Shown: positions 1 through 6,871, counted from the first letter of the stretch. The stretch is DNA of 12,948 bases from SKVL01 sp046542915 (GCA_046542915.1 JBKHAI010000020.1:1-12948), one strand, 5' to 3'. The notes: generated by a model from the sequence alone, not told the origin. Numbers and translations: made by a program.

Positions 1-138
1 AGATAGAACATAAAAAGATCATTTAGTGGTATGGTAAATTGATGACAATGAAGATCATGGTGATAAAATGAATTAAGGAGATATGTTTTGTTTCGTTAGT
101 ATTATTTCTCCAATTTTAAAGTGGATATATATTTTTTT
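1..138. other. Non-coding lead-in upstream of the M16 peptidase
   Basis: I see no convincing gene here. An AAGGAG sequence at 75-80 looks like a ribosome binding site. However, it stands only two bases before an ATG at 83, and that frame ends after 19 codons, so it probably does not serve the peptidase gene. A TATATT at 128-133 lies six bases before the ATG at 139 and could be a -10 element for a leaderless transcript; no good -35 is visible. The first 26 bases could hold the last codons of an upstream gene, but this cannot be shown. Confidence 0.4.
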
Positions 139-1323
139 ATGATAGATCATGATTTAATTCAACTTGAAAATGGTTTAACTGTCTTTGTGATCAAAAGACC
201 GGGTTTTGAATCAGTAGACCTGACCTTGTATGTCAAAGTCGGTTCGGCTTACGAAGATAAAGAAAACAATGGTATTTCTCATCTTTTAGAACATCTACTT
301 TTTTATAATAGAAAAAAACCGGAACTTTACCCCTTCGGCATGGAAGTAGGCGCTTATACTAAAAAAGATCTTACTTATTATGAGGCCGTTATTTCTAAAA
401 AATATATTCAAGAAGTTCTAGGGTCTTTTCAAAAGATCGTTTTTGAGCCAAGTTTTGATTCAAAGGTCTTAGAAATAACTAAGGGTATAACCAAAGAAGA
501 GATCGGAGAAACCAAAGATAACCCTTATGAGATCTTAAATAACCGAATAGATGCTCATCTTTATCCCGAAACTTCCATTGCTTTGCCAATACTTGGGACA
601 AAAGATAATATAGACAATTTCGATCTAAACGATCTAAAAAAATGGTACCAAGAATTTTACACCCCGGAGAATATGATCTTTACGGTAGTGGGGGACGTTG
701 CGATCGAAGAGATCAAAGCGTGGGTAGAAAAACATTTTAATTTAGACCGAGTTAAAACGGATCCAAAGACAGATATTAAAATAAAACGGCAAAAAGAAAA
801 TAAAGAATTAAATATAGAAAATGAAAAATTTGATAGAAATTATTTGGCCCTTGTTTATCCGTTGGATAAACCTTTTAACTTAGATTTTATAATCTATGCC
901 TTCCTCTCTCACATGATCAATCAAAGACTTAGACCTATTATTGAATCCTCTGATCTTTTTTATGACATGGATTTTTCCTATTTTTATGACTTATTCAGGT
1001 CCGAGTATCAGGCAACAGTTTCTTCCGATCCGGAAAATTTCAACAAAATTAAAAGTTTAATGATCGATGAAATAGAGAATCTTGATCTTTCCGAAGATTT
1101 TTTTAAAAAAACAAAGGACTATTTTATAAATAATCTTATTCTTAAAAAAGATTCCCTAGATCAGCTTTCGGCGATTACTATTTATCTGCTTAGTTCTGGG
1201 AATGGAATTGTAAATCCGGAAGACGAGATCAAACAGGTTGAAAATATAACCTTATCTCAGATCAAAGAAATGAAAGAGACTCTCTTTAACCAAGATAATC
1301 GTTATTTTTATAGTTTAAAATAA
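139..1323 (+). CDS. M16 family (pitrilysin/processing-peptidase type) zinc peptidase
   Basis: Predicted zinc metallopeptidase of the M16B type, about 394 aa, close to the usual 400-430 aa of single-chain bacterial members that work as homodimers. The inverted zinc motif HxxEH is intact (H48-L-L-E51-H52, counted from the ATG at 139). The distal ligand is probably E121 in the K-E-E-I stretch. The N-terminal strand 'LENGLTVFVI' and the 'FYTPENMIFTVVGDV' segment that closes the first domain are typical of the family. A C-terminal M16_C half follows, about residues 170-394. An in-frame GTG at 121 would add six residues, but homologues normally begin just before the L-x-N-G-L strand, so I prefer 139. 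No signal peptide is seen, so it is probably cytoplasmic. The spacing from H52 to E121 (69 residues) is shorter than the roughly 76 usual in the family. Substrate unknown. Confidence 0.88.
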   Translation: MIDHDLIQLENGLTVFVIKRPGFESVDLTLYVKVGSAYEDKENNGISHLLEHLLFYNRKKPELYPFGMEVGAYTKKDLTYYEAVISKKYIQEVLGSFQKIVFEPSFDSKVLEITKGITKEEIGETKDNPYEILNNRIDAHLYPETSIALPILGTKDNIDNFDLNDLKKWYQEFYTPENMIFTVVGDVAIEEIKAWVEKHFNLDRVKTDPKTDIKIKRQKENKELNIENEKFDRNYLALVYPLDKPFNLDFIIYAFLSHMINQRLRPIIESSDLFYDMDFSYFYDLFRSEYQATVSSDPENFNKIKSLMIDEIENLDLSEDFFKKTKDYFINNLILKKDSLDQLSAITIYLLSSGNGIVNPEDEIKQVENITLSQIKEMKETLFNQDNRYFYSLK

Positions 1324-1327
1324 AAAG

Positions 1328-1378
1328 GGAAGTAGAATACCCACCTTTTTCTTTTAGGTGGAATCAGAGTTTGTTTCT
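1328..1378 (+). repeat. Short intergenic repeat-like element, copy A
   Basis: This stretch resembles 4225-4275. Both copies have GGAAG-N-AGAA, then CACCT, a 9-base loop, AGGT, and after 6-7 bases the identical 12-mer GAGTTTGTTTCT. In this copy the middle forms a 6-bp hairpin, CCACCT (1341-1346) with AGGTGG (1356-1361). It starts a few bases after the peptidase stop. I count roughly 34 of 50 matching positions by eye. Its nature (structured RNA, mobile remnant, or chance-boosted similarity) is unknown. Confidence 0.4.
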
Positions 1379-1601
1379 CTTGGATCCGCTTCCGCTACAA
1401 AATGAGGTCAGGAGCGTTTTTTATGCTAAAATAACTTCATCATACCTAGAGCAGAACGTGCAGATCTTGAAGATCACTACTTTATACGAGCTCAATTGGG
1501 CTATGGTCGCTCGATTTTAAATTACAGTCTACAGTGATGGAAAAGGGGAGACCGAGGAAAAATAAATGTTTCTGACCAATTTTTAAATCAAAGATTTGCA
1601 T
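1379..1601. other. Intergenic region with degenerate open frames
   Basis: No gene here passes as intact. Two overlapping frames stay open for long stretches. One runs from before 1329 to a TAA at 1516-1518. The other runs from 1430 to a TAG at 1667, interrupted only by TGA at 1535-1537. TCAGGAGC at 1408-1415, followed by ATG at 1423, looks like a ribosome binding site and start, but that frame ends after three codons. This may be decayed coding sequence or an intergenic repeat. Confidence 0.3.
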
Positions 1602-2159
1602 ATGCTCGAGATAATAGTTTTACTGACGCTTTATATCATAATTATCGGCTTGGGTTTAAAGGTCATTAGTCTGAGTATCAGTTTAATTCGAACTATGAAT
1701 GGCCAAGAATCACCTTTTGTAAGGAGTAAAAGATCAACTGCAGAGCTTCTTGGTGAGATCATTGAATTAGATCCTCAAAGTCGAGTTTTTGAGCTGGGAG
1801 CCGGTGATGGGCGGATACTTCGGACTCTGCATTCTAAAGAGCCGAGAGCCGAATACCTAGGCGTGGAGAAACATCGCTGGCCGGCCCTGCTTTTTAAATG
1901 GCGAAAAAAGATCGAAAAACGAAATACCATTCAGCTTAAACAAGCCGATCTCTTTGAAGTAGAGCTCATCGATGCCACTCATGTCATAATTTACCTGTTG
2001 GTCAAGGAGACAGAGCGATTACTGCCAAAACTACAAGGCGAACTCCCGGCAGGTTCTTTGGTCTATTCAATTGACTTTCCTTTTCCCGAGGAGCAGATGA
2101 AACCGGAGTCGATTCACCGGTCCGCCGTCGGTCAGAAGGTCTATGTCTATCGCTTTTAA
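1602..2159 (+). CDS. Membrane-anchored class I SAM-dependent methyltransferase (FAM173/lysine-methyltransferase-like)
   Basis: About 185 aa. Residues 2-29 form a hydrophobic N-terminal membrane segment. A compact Rossmann methyltransferase follows: motif I 'ELGAGDGRIL' at 64-73, an acidic residue for the SAM ribose in 'LGVEKH' (E89), D116 in 'KQADLFE', and the motif IV strand 'HVIIYLL'. The 'PFV' stretch just before the fold, the short length and the 'GELPAGSLVYSIDFPFPE' segment recall the small FAM173-type protein-lysine methyltransferases (ATPSC-KMT/ANT-KMT) and their prokaryotic relatives. That assignment is from memory of the family pattern and is an inference. I choose ATG 1602; a TTG two codons upstream gives an alternative start. 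The catalytic domain probably faces the cytoplasm. No Shine-Dalgarno sequence is visible. The target could be a membrane protein, but nothing nearby identifies it. Confidence 0.82.
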   Translation: MLEIIVLLTLYIIIIGLGLKVISLSISLIRTMNGQESPFVRSKRSTAELLGEIIELDPQSRVFELGAGDGRILRTLHSKEPRAEYLGVEKHRWPALLFKWRKKIEKRNTIQLKQADLFEVELIDATHVIIYLLVKETERLLPKLQGELPAGSLVYSIDFPFPEEQMKPESIHRSAVGQKVYVYRF

Positions 2160-2243
2160 GCTAGTAGTGAAGAAGTATCAGGAGCATTTTATGTTGGGAG
2201 GATTTTCTGTAATGAGAGAAAGTGGAGGTCAAGGAAGAAATAA

Positions 2244-2660
2244 GTGCTCCTTATCTCTCCAGCCTTAAATCAGAAAGAGCTTTTAAGATACTGGTTCGTG
2301 ACCTCGCAAATGAAGAAAATTGACCCGGATCTAGAGATAACTTGGGATAATTACAAGCAGTATCTGGATGAGAGTGCTTTTCAAAAAGACTGCCAAAGAA
2401 ACGATAAAATGACAAAGAAAAATTATATTGAGTCAGGGTATTTCATGGAAGGAAAAGATCTTGATCTTTTGGATAAGTTTAGAGATCCGGATCTCAAGAT
2501 CCTTCATGTTCATGGTACAACTGATAAAGCTGTTCCGATCGAAAGTTTAAATATAGGTTTTGATGATCAAATTATAATTGAAAACGGAGACCATGATCTT
2601 GAAAGGCCGGATCAGTTGGAGCAGTGGAAGAACAAAGCTTTGGAGTTTTTACTAAAATAG
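2244..2660 (+). pseudogene. C-terminal half of an alpha/beta hydrolase, probable gene remnant
   Basis: The 138 residues read as the cap and C-terminal half of an alpha/beta-hydrolase: 'LLISPALN' after the nucleophile region, the acid-loop strand 'ILHVHGTTDKAVP' with D94 as the likely catalytic Asp, and 'ENGDHDLERPDQLEQW' with H117 as the likely catalytic His. The first ~110 residues, including the GxSxG nucleophile elbow, are missing, and a TAA directly precedes the GTG at 2244. In another frame, ATG 2191 starts a 25-codon stretch beginning 'MLGGFSVMRESGG' that could be a damaged elbow region, which would imply a frameshift. Without a serine nucleophile it should not be an active hydrolase. 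A separately expressed fragment, or an assembly error upstream, cannot be excluded. Confidence 0.7.
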
Positions 2661-2904
2661 TTAGGGCGGTCATTTTCAGTACCAGTTATACCGAAAGAAT
2701 TCAATTATCTGGTCGAGTGATCGTGCAGGAAAAATAAGAAGATCATTGCTATTTTTAAGGTGGCTACGTTGGTGGGGAATATGCAAGATTGTGTATAAGT
2801 CTAATATTTTAGTTGCTTGAGCGGTGAAATATTATCGCTTGGGCGTCTAGGGGGCAATGTATTATTATTAAAAGGTCGATATTATAAATATAATCTAAAT
2901 AATT
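2661..2904. promoter_or_regulatory. Intergenic region with a candidate promoter for the SDR gene
   Basis: A perfect TATAAT lies at 2889-2894, 11 bases from the ATG at 2905, so the transcript would have a leader of about 3-5 bases. The -35 position holds only TTATTA (2865-2870), 18 bases upstream. A near-perfect direct repeat, GCTTGAGCG (2815-2823) and GCTTGGGCG (2837-2845), has a 22-bp period, about two helical turns, and might bind a regulator. No gene is seen. Confidence 0.45.
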
Positions 2905-3660
2905 ATGAGATTAGAAAATAAAGTTGCTATTATTACCGGCGCCGGGTCGGGGATCGGGCGTGCCACAGCGATACTTTTTGCCAAAGAGGGGGCAAAAGTG
3001 GTCGTAAATGATGAACACGAAGACGAAGCGAACGAGACCGTTGCAATGATCAAAAACGAAAAGGCTGAAGCCGAAGCCATTCCCTACCGAGCTGATGTGT
3101 CTATAGAAGAAGAAGTAAAGGCGATGACAGAAAAAACGCTAGAAGAGTTTGGAGGTATAGATATTTTAGTAAATAATGCCGGAATCTACCGCGGTCATTC
3201 GGTGCCGGAAACCACTAAAGAAGAATGGGACGAACTCTTTGCGGTAAATATTTGGGGTCCTTTCATTTGCGCAAAATATGCTTTGCAACATATGATAGAA
3301 AGAAACAGTGGTAAGATAATCAACGTGTCTTCCTTTGGGGGGTTAGTAGGGATGGAAGGTAGTGCTCCTTATAACGCAACCAAAGGAGCGGTGGTTAATT
3401 TTACCAGAGGACTCGCGATGGAGTGTGCCCCTAAGGGAATTAATGTCAATTGTATTTGTCCTGGCTGGACAAAGACCCCAATGGTTCAAGCACTTGTTGA
3501 TGATCCGGATATGAGTCAAGCGCTTTTGGCGGACATACCTTATGGAAAATTTGCCGAACCTGAAGATCAGGCTAATGTCCTGCTTTGGCTTGCTTCAGAG
3601 GAATCAAATAATGTGCATGGGTCAATAATACCTAATGACGGAGGGTGGTTAGTAAGATAA
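2905..3660 (+). CDS. Short-chain dehydrogenase/reductase (classical SDR)
   Basis: Cytoplasmic NAD(P)-dependent oxidoreductase of 251 aa, full length for a classical SDR. The cofactor motif is T11-G-x3-G-I-G18, the NNAG motif is N90-G93, and the catalytic tetrad is N115, S143, Y156 and K160 (YNATK). D36 at the end of the second strand favours NAD(H) over NADP(H). The tail 'IIPNDGGW' is the usual SDR ending. It resembles FabG and glucose-1-dehydrogenase-like enzymes, but no fatty-acid genes are nearby, so the substrate is open. The ATG at 2905 starts the conserved first strand and follows a TATAAT very closely. GATC sites are sparser here than in neighbouring genes (about three in 750 bases). 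The coiled-coil gene begins 8 bases after the stop, suggesting co-transcription. Confidence 0.92.
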   Translation: MRLENKVAIITGAGSGIGRATAILFAKEGAKVVVNDEHEDEANETVAMIKNEKAEAEAIPYRADVSIEEEVKAMTEKTLEEFGGIDILVNNAGIYRGHSVPETTKEEWDELFAVNIWGPFICAKYALQHMIERNSGKIINVSSFGGLVGMEGSAPYNATKGAVVNFTRGLAMECAPKGINVNCICPGWTKTPMVQALVDDPDMSQALLADIPYGKFAEPEDQANVLLWLASEESNNVHGSIIPNDGGWLVR

Positions 3661-3668
3661 AAATTGAT

Positions 3669-4061
3669 ATGGATCAAGAAAACCCCTCTGTTGAAGATCT
3701 AAAAGAAGCGCTGGAACAAAAGGAACAGGAACTGAAGGAAGTGAGGAGTGCTTTTAAAAAAATGCGTGATGAATGGGAGATCAGAATGCAGTATTCACGT
3801 AGGGGGTTAGAAGTGAAGAATAGAGAAATCGCTATTACCAATTCTAAATTATCGGAAACAAATAAAGAATTGGAAAAACTAAAAAAAGAGCTGGAAAATA
3901 AAGTTAAAGAAAGAACCAAAGAATTGCAAGACAGAGTGGAGGAATTGGAGAAGTGGCGAAGAATTATGGTTGGAAGGGAGTTACGAATGAAGGAACTAAA
4001 GGAGGAAGTAAAAAAGTTGAAAAGGGAGCTAGCGGAAGAGAGAGGTCAAAAACAAGGTTAA
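3669..4061 (+). CDS. Small coiled-coil protein with a sensor-kinase-linker-like motif
   Basis: About 130 aa, almost entirely charged heptad-repeat helix: 'LEKLKKELENKVKERTKELQDRVEELEKW', then 'MVGRELRMKELKEEVKKLKREL'. The R-T-K-E-L…VEELEKx…VGRELxMxELK pattern is well known from coiled-coil linkers of sensor histidine kinases and related signalling proteins. Here there is no kinase, PAS or membrane domain. It could be a free oligomerisation or adaptor protein, or a detached linker. ATG 3669 leaves an 8-base gap after the SDR gene. An in-frame GTG at 3645 would overlap the SDR gene by 16 bases and add eight residues. Neither start has a well-spaced Shine-Dalgarno, so coupling to SDR translation is plausible. 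A strong terminator follows at 4176. Confidence 0.7.
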   Translation: MDQENPSVEDLKEALEQKEQELKEVRSAFKKMRDEWEIRMQYSRRGLEVKNREIAITNSKLSETNKELEKLKKELENKVKERTKELQDRVEELEKWRRIMVGRELRMKELKEEVKKLKRELAEERGQKQG

Positions 4062-4175
4062 CATTTGTGGCAAAATGAGATCCAGGGACAGGGATCACTA
4101 GGTTAGAAAAGATCTTCTGTCGCGGTTAGGTCATTGAAAAGAATCGGAATGGTGTCAATTTTTATTTGTAAGAGT

Positions 4176-4206
4176 AAAAAAAGACCGAAATATTCGGTCT
4201 TTTTTT
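4176..4206 (+). terminator. Rho-independent terminator after the SDR/coiled-coil pair
   Basis: An A-tract, then AGACCGAA (4182-4189), loop ATA, TTCGGTCT (4193-4200) and a run of T to 4206. The flanking A and T tracts extend the pairing, and the hairpin reads as a terminator on both strands. It separates the SDR/coiled-coil unit from the ABC-F gene. Confidence 0.92.
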
Positions 4207-4224
4207 AAATTACGAAGAGTAAGT

Positions 4225-4275
4225 GGAAGAAGAAAAGCACACCTGTTATTTCGAGGTATTACCGAGTTTGTTTCT
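4225..4275 (+). repeat. Short intergenic repeat-like element, copy B
   Basis: Partner of 1328-1378. It shares GGAAGNAGAA, CACCT (4240-4244), a 9-base loop, AGGT (4254-4257) and the identical 12-mer GAGTTTGTTTCT (4264-4275). The hairpin is weaker here, about 4 bp. It lies between the terminator and the ABC-F promoter region. Confidence 0.4.
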
Positions 4276-4308
4276 TAAAAAACGTCTTTGTTATGTAATA
4301 TGTCATAG

Positions 4309-4338
4309 TTGTAATTTATCTTGGTCTTTATTTATGGT
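4309..4338 (+). promoter_or_regulatory. Candidate promoter for the ABC-F gene
   Basis: TTGTAA (4309-4314) and TATGGT (4333-4338) are separated by 18 bases. The predicted transcript start is about seven bases before the ATG at 4352, giving a very short leader and no ribosome binding site. Both boxes are imperfect, so this is tentative. Confidence 0.35.
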
Positions 4339-4351
4339 ACTGTTTTAGCCT

Positions 4352-5809
4352 ATGCCCAAAGAAAGTACCGTACTTCGTTTTGATGAGGTCTCGTTTGATT
4401 TCGGTCATAATAAACCCATACTGGATGAGGTCAGTTTTAACGTACGCAGCGGATCAAAGATCACCCTGATGGGTCAAAACGGCGCCGGCAAGAGCACCCT
4501 TTTTCATCTGATCACTGGGGAATTTAAGCCGGAGGACGGTGAGGTTTTGATGAGCAAAGGCACCACGGTCGCTTTAGCCAGGCAAGTCATGAAAAAGGAA
4601 GAGTTATCTTCAACGGTCAGGGAGTTCTTTGAAGGATGTTTTGATGAGAAGATATATAACATTGATGTTAGGATAAAGAAGGCGTTAGAGGCGGTTAATT
4701 TTAGTACTGACTATGATAAGAAACTAACTGATCTCTCCGGTGGTCAGCAGGCGAGGTTGCTTTTGGCTTCTGCTTTGATACGGGATCCGGATATACTCCT
4801 CTTGGATGAGCCGACTAATAACTTGGATAAAGAAGGGATCGCTCATCTGACCAAGTTCATAAAGGAGTACAAGAAAACTTGCTTGGTTATCTCTCACGAC
4901 GCCGAGTTTCTTAATTCTTTTACCGATGGGATCCTCTACTTGGATGTTTACACTAGAAAAGTTGAACAGTATGTTGGTAACTATTATAAATTACTAAATG
5001 AGATAGAGGCGCGGAAGGAAAAGGAGAACCGAAAGAATGCTCAGTCGTCCAAGATCGCACAGGCCAATAAAGATAAAGCTAACTTCTTTGCCAACAAAGG
5101 GGGAAGGTTGCGATTGGTGGCCAAGCGGATGAAGGAGAAGGCCGAAGAGCTGGAGGAGAATATGGTTGATGTTAGAAAGGAGGATAAGACGATAAGGCAG
5201 TTTAATATACCGGCTCAAGACCACTCCGTTACTCCTGTAATGGAAATAAGATCTTTTGATATAATGGATCTCAGAAAGCAAAAAGAAGTAGAGAGGAAGA
5301 AAGAGTTGAGTTTGAAAAAGAACGAGCATCTTTTGATCGTCGGACCGAACGGAATAGGGAAGAGTCACTTACTTAATTCAATCGCTGATGGCTCCGCTAA
5401 AGGCGTCAGTATAAATAGCAGTATAAAATTGGGATACTACCGTCAGGATTTTTCTGACCTTGATCCGGATAAAACCGTGTTTGAAGTTTTGTGGAGTGCC
5501 ATGGAAGATCCGAGGGAAGAGTTCATCCGCAGTACCGCGGCGGGTTTTTTGTTAACGGCCGATGTTATGAGAAATAAAGTGGGGGATCTCTCGGAGGGTC
5601 AGAAGGGACTGGTCGCCTTCACACGCTTGGTGCTTTTAAGGCCCGGACTTTTGATCCTAGATGAGCCAACTAATCATATTAACTTCCGACACTTGCCGGT
5701 TATCGCTAGGGCCTTGGATTCGTATAAAGGGGCCATGGTCCTCGTCAGTCACGTACCCGAGTTCATCAAACAGATAAGAATTGACGAAGTTCTAGATCTG
5801 GAGAAGTAG
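4352..5809 (+). CDS. ABC-F family ATPase (ribosome-associated type)
   Basis: A soluble protein of 485 aa with two ATP-binding cassettes and no membrane segment, as in the ABC-F family, which acts on the ribosome (EttA, Uup, antibiotic-resistance factors). NBD1: Walker A 'GQNGAGKST' 41-49, signature 'LSGGQQ' 128-133, Walker B 'ILLLDEPTNNLD' with catalytic E153, then the H-loop 'ISHD'. A charged helical linker of about 80 residues follows (from 'YYKLLNEIEARKEKENR'), the expected tRNA-contacting region. NBD2: Walker A 'GPNGIGKS', a degenerate signature 'LSEGQK', Walker B 'LLILDEPTNHI' and 'LVSHV'. It is shorter than EttA or Uup (usually 530-640 aa), with no extended arm or C-terminal coiled coil evident. 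Which subfamily it belongs to, and whether it protects against antibiotics, cannot be told from sequence alone. The gene is preceded by a terminator and its own candidate promoter. Confidence 0.93.
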   Translation: MPKESTVLRFDEVSFDFGHNKPILDEVSFNVRSGSKITLMGQNGAGKSTLFHLITGEFKPEDGEVLMSKGTTVALARQVMKKEELSSTVREFFEGCFDEKIYNIDVRIKKALEAVNFSTDYDKKLTDLSGGQQARLLLASALIRDPDILLLDEPTNNLDKEGIAHLTKFIKEYKKTCLVISHDAEFLNSFTDGILYLDVYTRKVEQYVGNYYKLLNEIEARKEKENRKNAQSSKIAQANKDKANFFANKGGRLRLVAKRMKEKAEELEENMVDVRKEDKTIRQFNIPAQDHSVTPVMEIRSFDIMDLRKQKEVERKKELSLKKNEHLLIVGPNGIGKSHLLNSIADGSAKGVSINSSIKLGYYRQDFSDLDPDKTVFEVLWSAMEDPREEFIRSTAAGFLLTADVMRNKVGDLSEGQKGLVAFTRLVLLRPGLLILDEPTNHINFRHLPVIARALDSYKGAMVLVSHVPEFIKQIRIDEVLDLEK

Positions 5810-5886
5810 TTCGAGTATTTTTTCTCTATTTATTGGGTAATTTTCCAGAAAGAGTTAGAAATTTTCTTTTAGTTGAAAATATAAGG

Positions 5887-5892
5887 TATAAT
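5887..5892 (+). promoter_or_regulatory. -10 element upstream of the DUF3850 gene
   Basis: A perfect TATAAT ends 20 bases before the ATG at 5912, predicting a leader of about 13 bases. No convincing -35 stands at the right spacing; TTGAAA at 5873-5878 is only 8 bases upstream. Confidence 0.4.
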
Positions 5893-5911
5893 TTAGTAAA
5901 GAATTTAAAAA

Positions 5912-6181
5912 ATGCGAGAGATAGAAAAGAAGATCCAACCGGAGTATTTTGAGCAAATAAAGTCCGGAAAGAAAAAATTTGAGTTAAGACTTAATGACTT
6001 TGAGGCTGAAGAAGGAGATACTTTGATCTTAAGAGAATGGGATCCGGAGAGAAAAGAGTATACCGGAAGAGAGGTCAAGAAAAAAGTTTCCGGTGTCTCC
6101 AAATTTAAGATAGACGAACTTTTCTGGCCGAAAGAAGAAATTGAAGAGAAAGGGATCCAAATCATCTCTCTTGAGCAATAA
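5912..6181 (+). CDS. DUF3850 (ASCH/PUA-like) domain protein
   Basis: An 89-aa single-domain protein matching the DUF3850 pattern: an early 'KKIQPEYFEQIKSGKKKFELRLNDF', then 'GDTLILREWDPERKEYTGREV', then a final strand, here 'IQIISLEQ'. DUF3850 belongs to the PUA/ASCH superfamily, whose members bind RNA or modified bases, sometimes with nuclease activity; the role of this branch is not established. The E-x-R core ('FELRLND') seen in ASCH-like domains is present. The conserved aromatic-rich tail is replaced by a 'SKFKIDELFWPKEEIEEKG' insert. It starts about 100 bases after the ABC-F gene and ends 44 bases before rubrerythrin, with no terminator between, so it may be co-transcribed with rubrerythrin. 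Confidence 0.82.
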   Translation: MREIEKKIQPEYFEQIKSGKKKFELRLNDFEAEEGDTLILREWDPERKEYTGREVKKKVSGVSKFKIDELFWPKEEIEEKGIQIISLEQ

Positions 6182-6225
6182 ATGGTTAGACATTTTTCAC
6201 TTTAAAAATAATTAATATAAAAGAT

Positions 6226-6801
6226 ATGAAAAACACAATTAAGAACCTGTCAAAAGCATTTATTGGAGAAAGCCAGGCAAGGAATCGGTATACCTTTTAT
6301 TCCAGCGTTGCCAAGAAAGAAGGTTATGAGAAGATCGCCGAGATCTTTATGACAACCGCAGAGCAAGAAAAACAACACGCCAAGTGGCTCTTGAGAATGA
6401 TCAACGAGATAAAAGGAGAAGATATTGAAAGCTCCATGGTTGAGGCGGACGTTCCTTTTACTTTCGGAACAACAGAGGAGAACTTAAAGGCCGCCATTGC
6501 CGGCGAGAATTATGAACACACCGAGATGTATCCGGAGTTTGCAAAGGTGGCAGAAGAGGAAGGTTTTTTGATGGTAGCTCAAAGACTGGAGAGTATCGCC
6601 AAGGCCGAGGAGCATCACGAAGAAAGATATCAAAAGATCCTAAAAGCGGTTGAAGATGGCAGTTTCTTCAAGAAAGAAACTGAAGTTTGGTGGGTATGTC
6701 GGGAGTGCGGGTATCACGTTCTTGGTACTGAGCCTCCGGAAATTTGTCCTTCTTGCAGTCATCCCAAGAGTTACTATGAAATAAAGTGTGAGGAGTACTG
6801 A
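6226..6801 (+). CDS. rbr: Rubrerythrin
   Basis: A 191-aa non-haem iron peroxidase that reduces hydrogen peroxide, protecting anaerobes from oxidative stress. The N-terminal ferritin-like four-helix domain carries the full diiron ligand set: E15 (GESQARNRY), E48/H51 (EQEKQH), E94 and E97 (GENYEHTE), and E128/H131 (EEHH). The C-terminal rubredoxin domain has four cysteines binding one iron: C158, C161 (CRECG), C174 and C177 (CPSC). Length and ligand spacing match classic rubrerythrin closely. It presumably takes electrons from a rubredoxin or a flavoprotein; none is encoded here. There is no ribosome binding site before the ATG. A TAATAT at 6213-6218 lies eight bases before it and may be a -10 box. 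The gene ends in TGA, which argues against a recoded TGA in this organism. Confidence 0.96.
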   Translation: MKNTIKNLSKAFIGESQARNRYTFYSSVAKKEGYEKIAEIFMTTAEQEKQHAKWLLRMINEIKGEDIESSMVEADVPFTFGTTEENLKAAIAGENYEHTEMYPEFAKVAEEEGFLMVAQRLESIAKAEEHHEERYQKILKAVEDGSFFKKETEVWWVCRECGYHVLGTEPPEICPSCSHPKSYYEIKCEEY

Positions 6802-6871
6802 GTTAAAACTCTTTTTCCAAAAGCATCCTGTTACTTAAAACAACGTTTTTTGTCGTTACTTGGAAACGGTC

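Noticed and set aside
83..142. Small leader peptide gene starting at ATG 83 behind AAGGAG
   Set aside because: The spacing between AAGGAG and ATG is only two bases, and the 19-codon product has no recognisable features.
1441..1530. Possible tRNA or structured RNA in the gap before the methyltransferase
   Set aside because: No cloverleaf arms or T-loop consensus (GTTCGAAT-type) could be assembled.
1535..1537. Recoded TGA (as in Gracilibacteria/SR1, where TGA is glycine)
   Set aside because: Rubrerythrin ends naturally in TGA right after its normal C-terminus, and the other intact genes contain no in-frame TGA.
2905..3660. Assignment of the SDR gene as fabG
   Set aside because: The motifs are common to all classical SDRs and no fatty-acid synthesis genes are nearby.
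4082..4099. GATCC/GGATC inverted repeat as a terminator
   Set aside because: The stem is only 5 bp with no T-tract; the real terminator is at 4176-4206.
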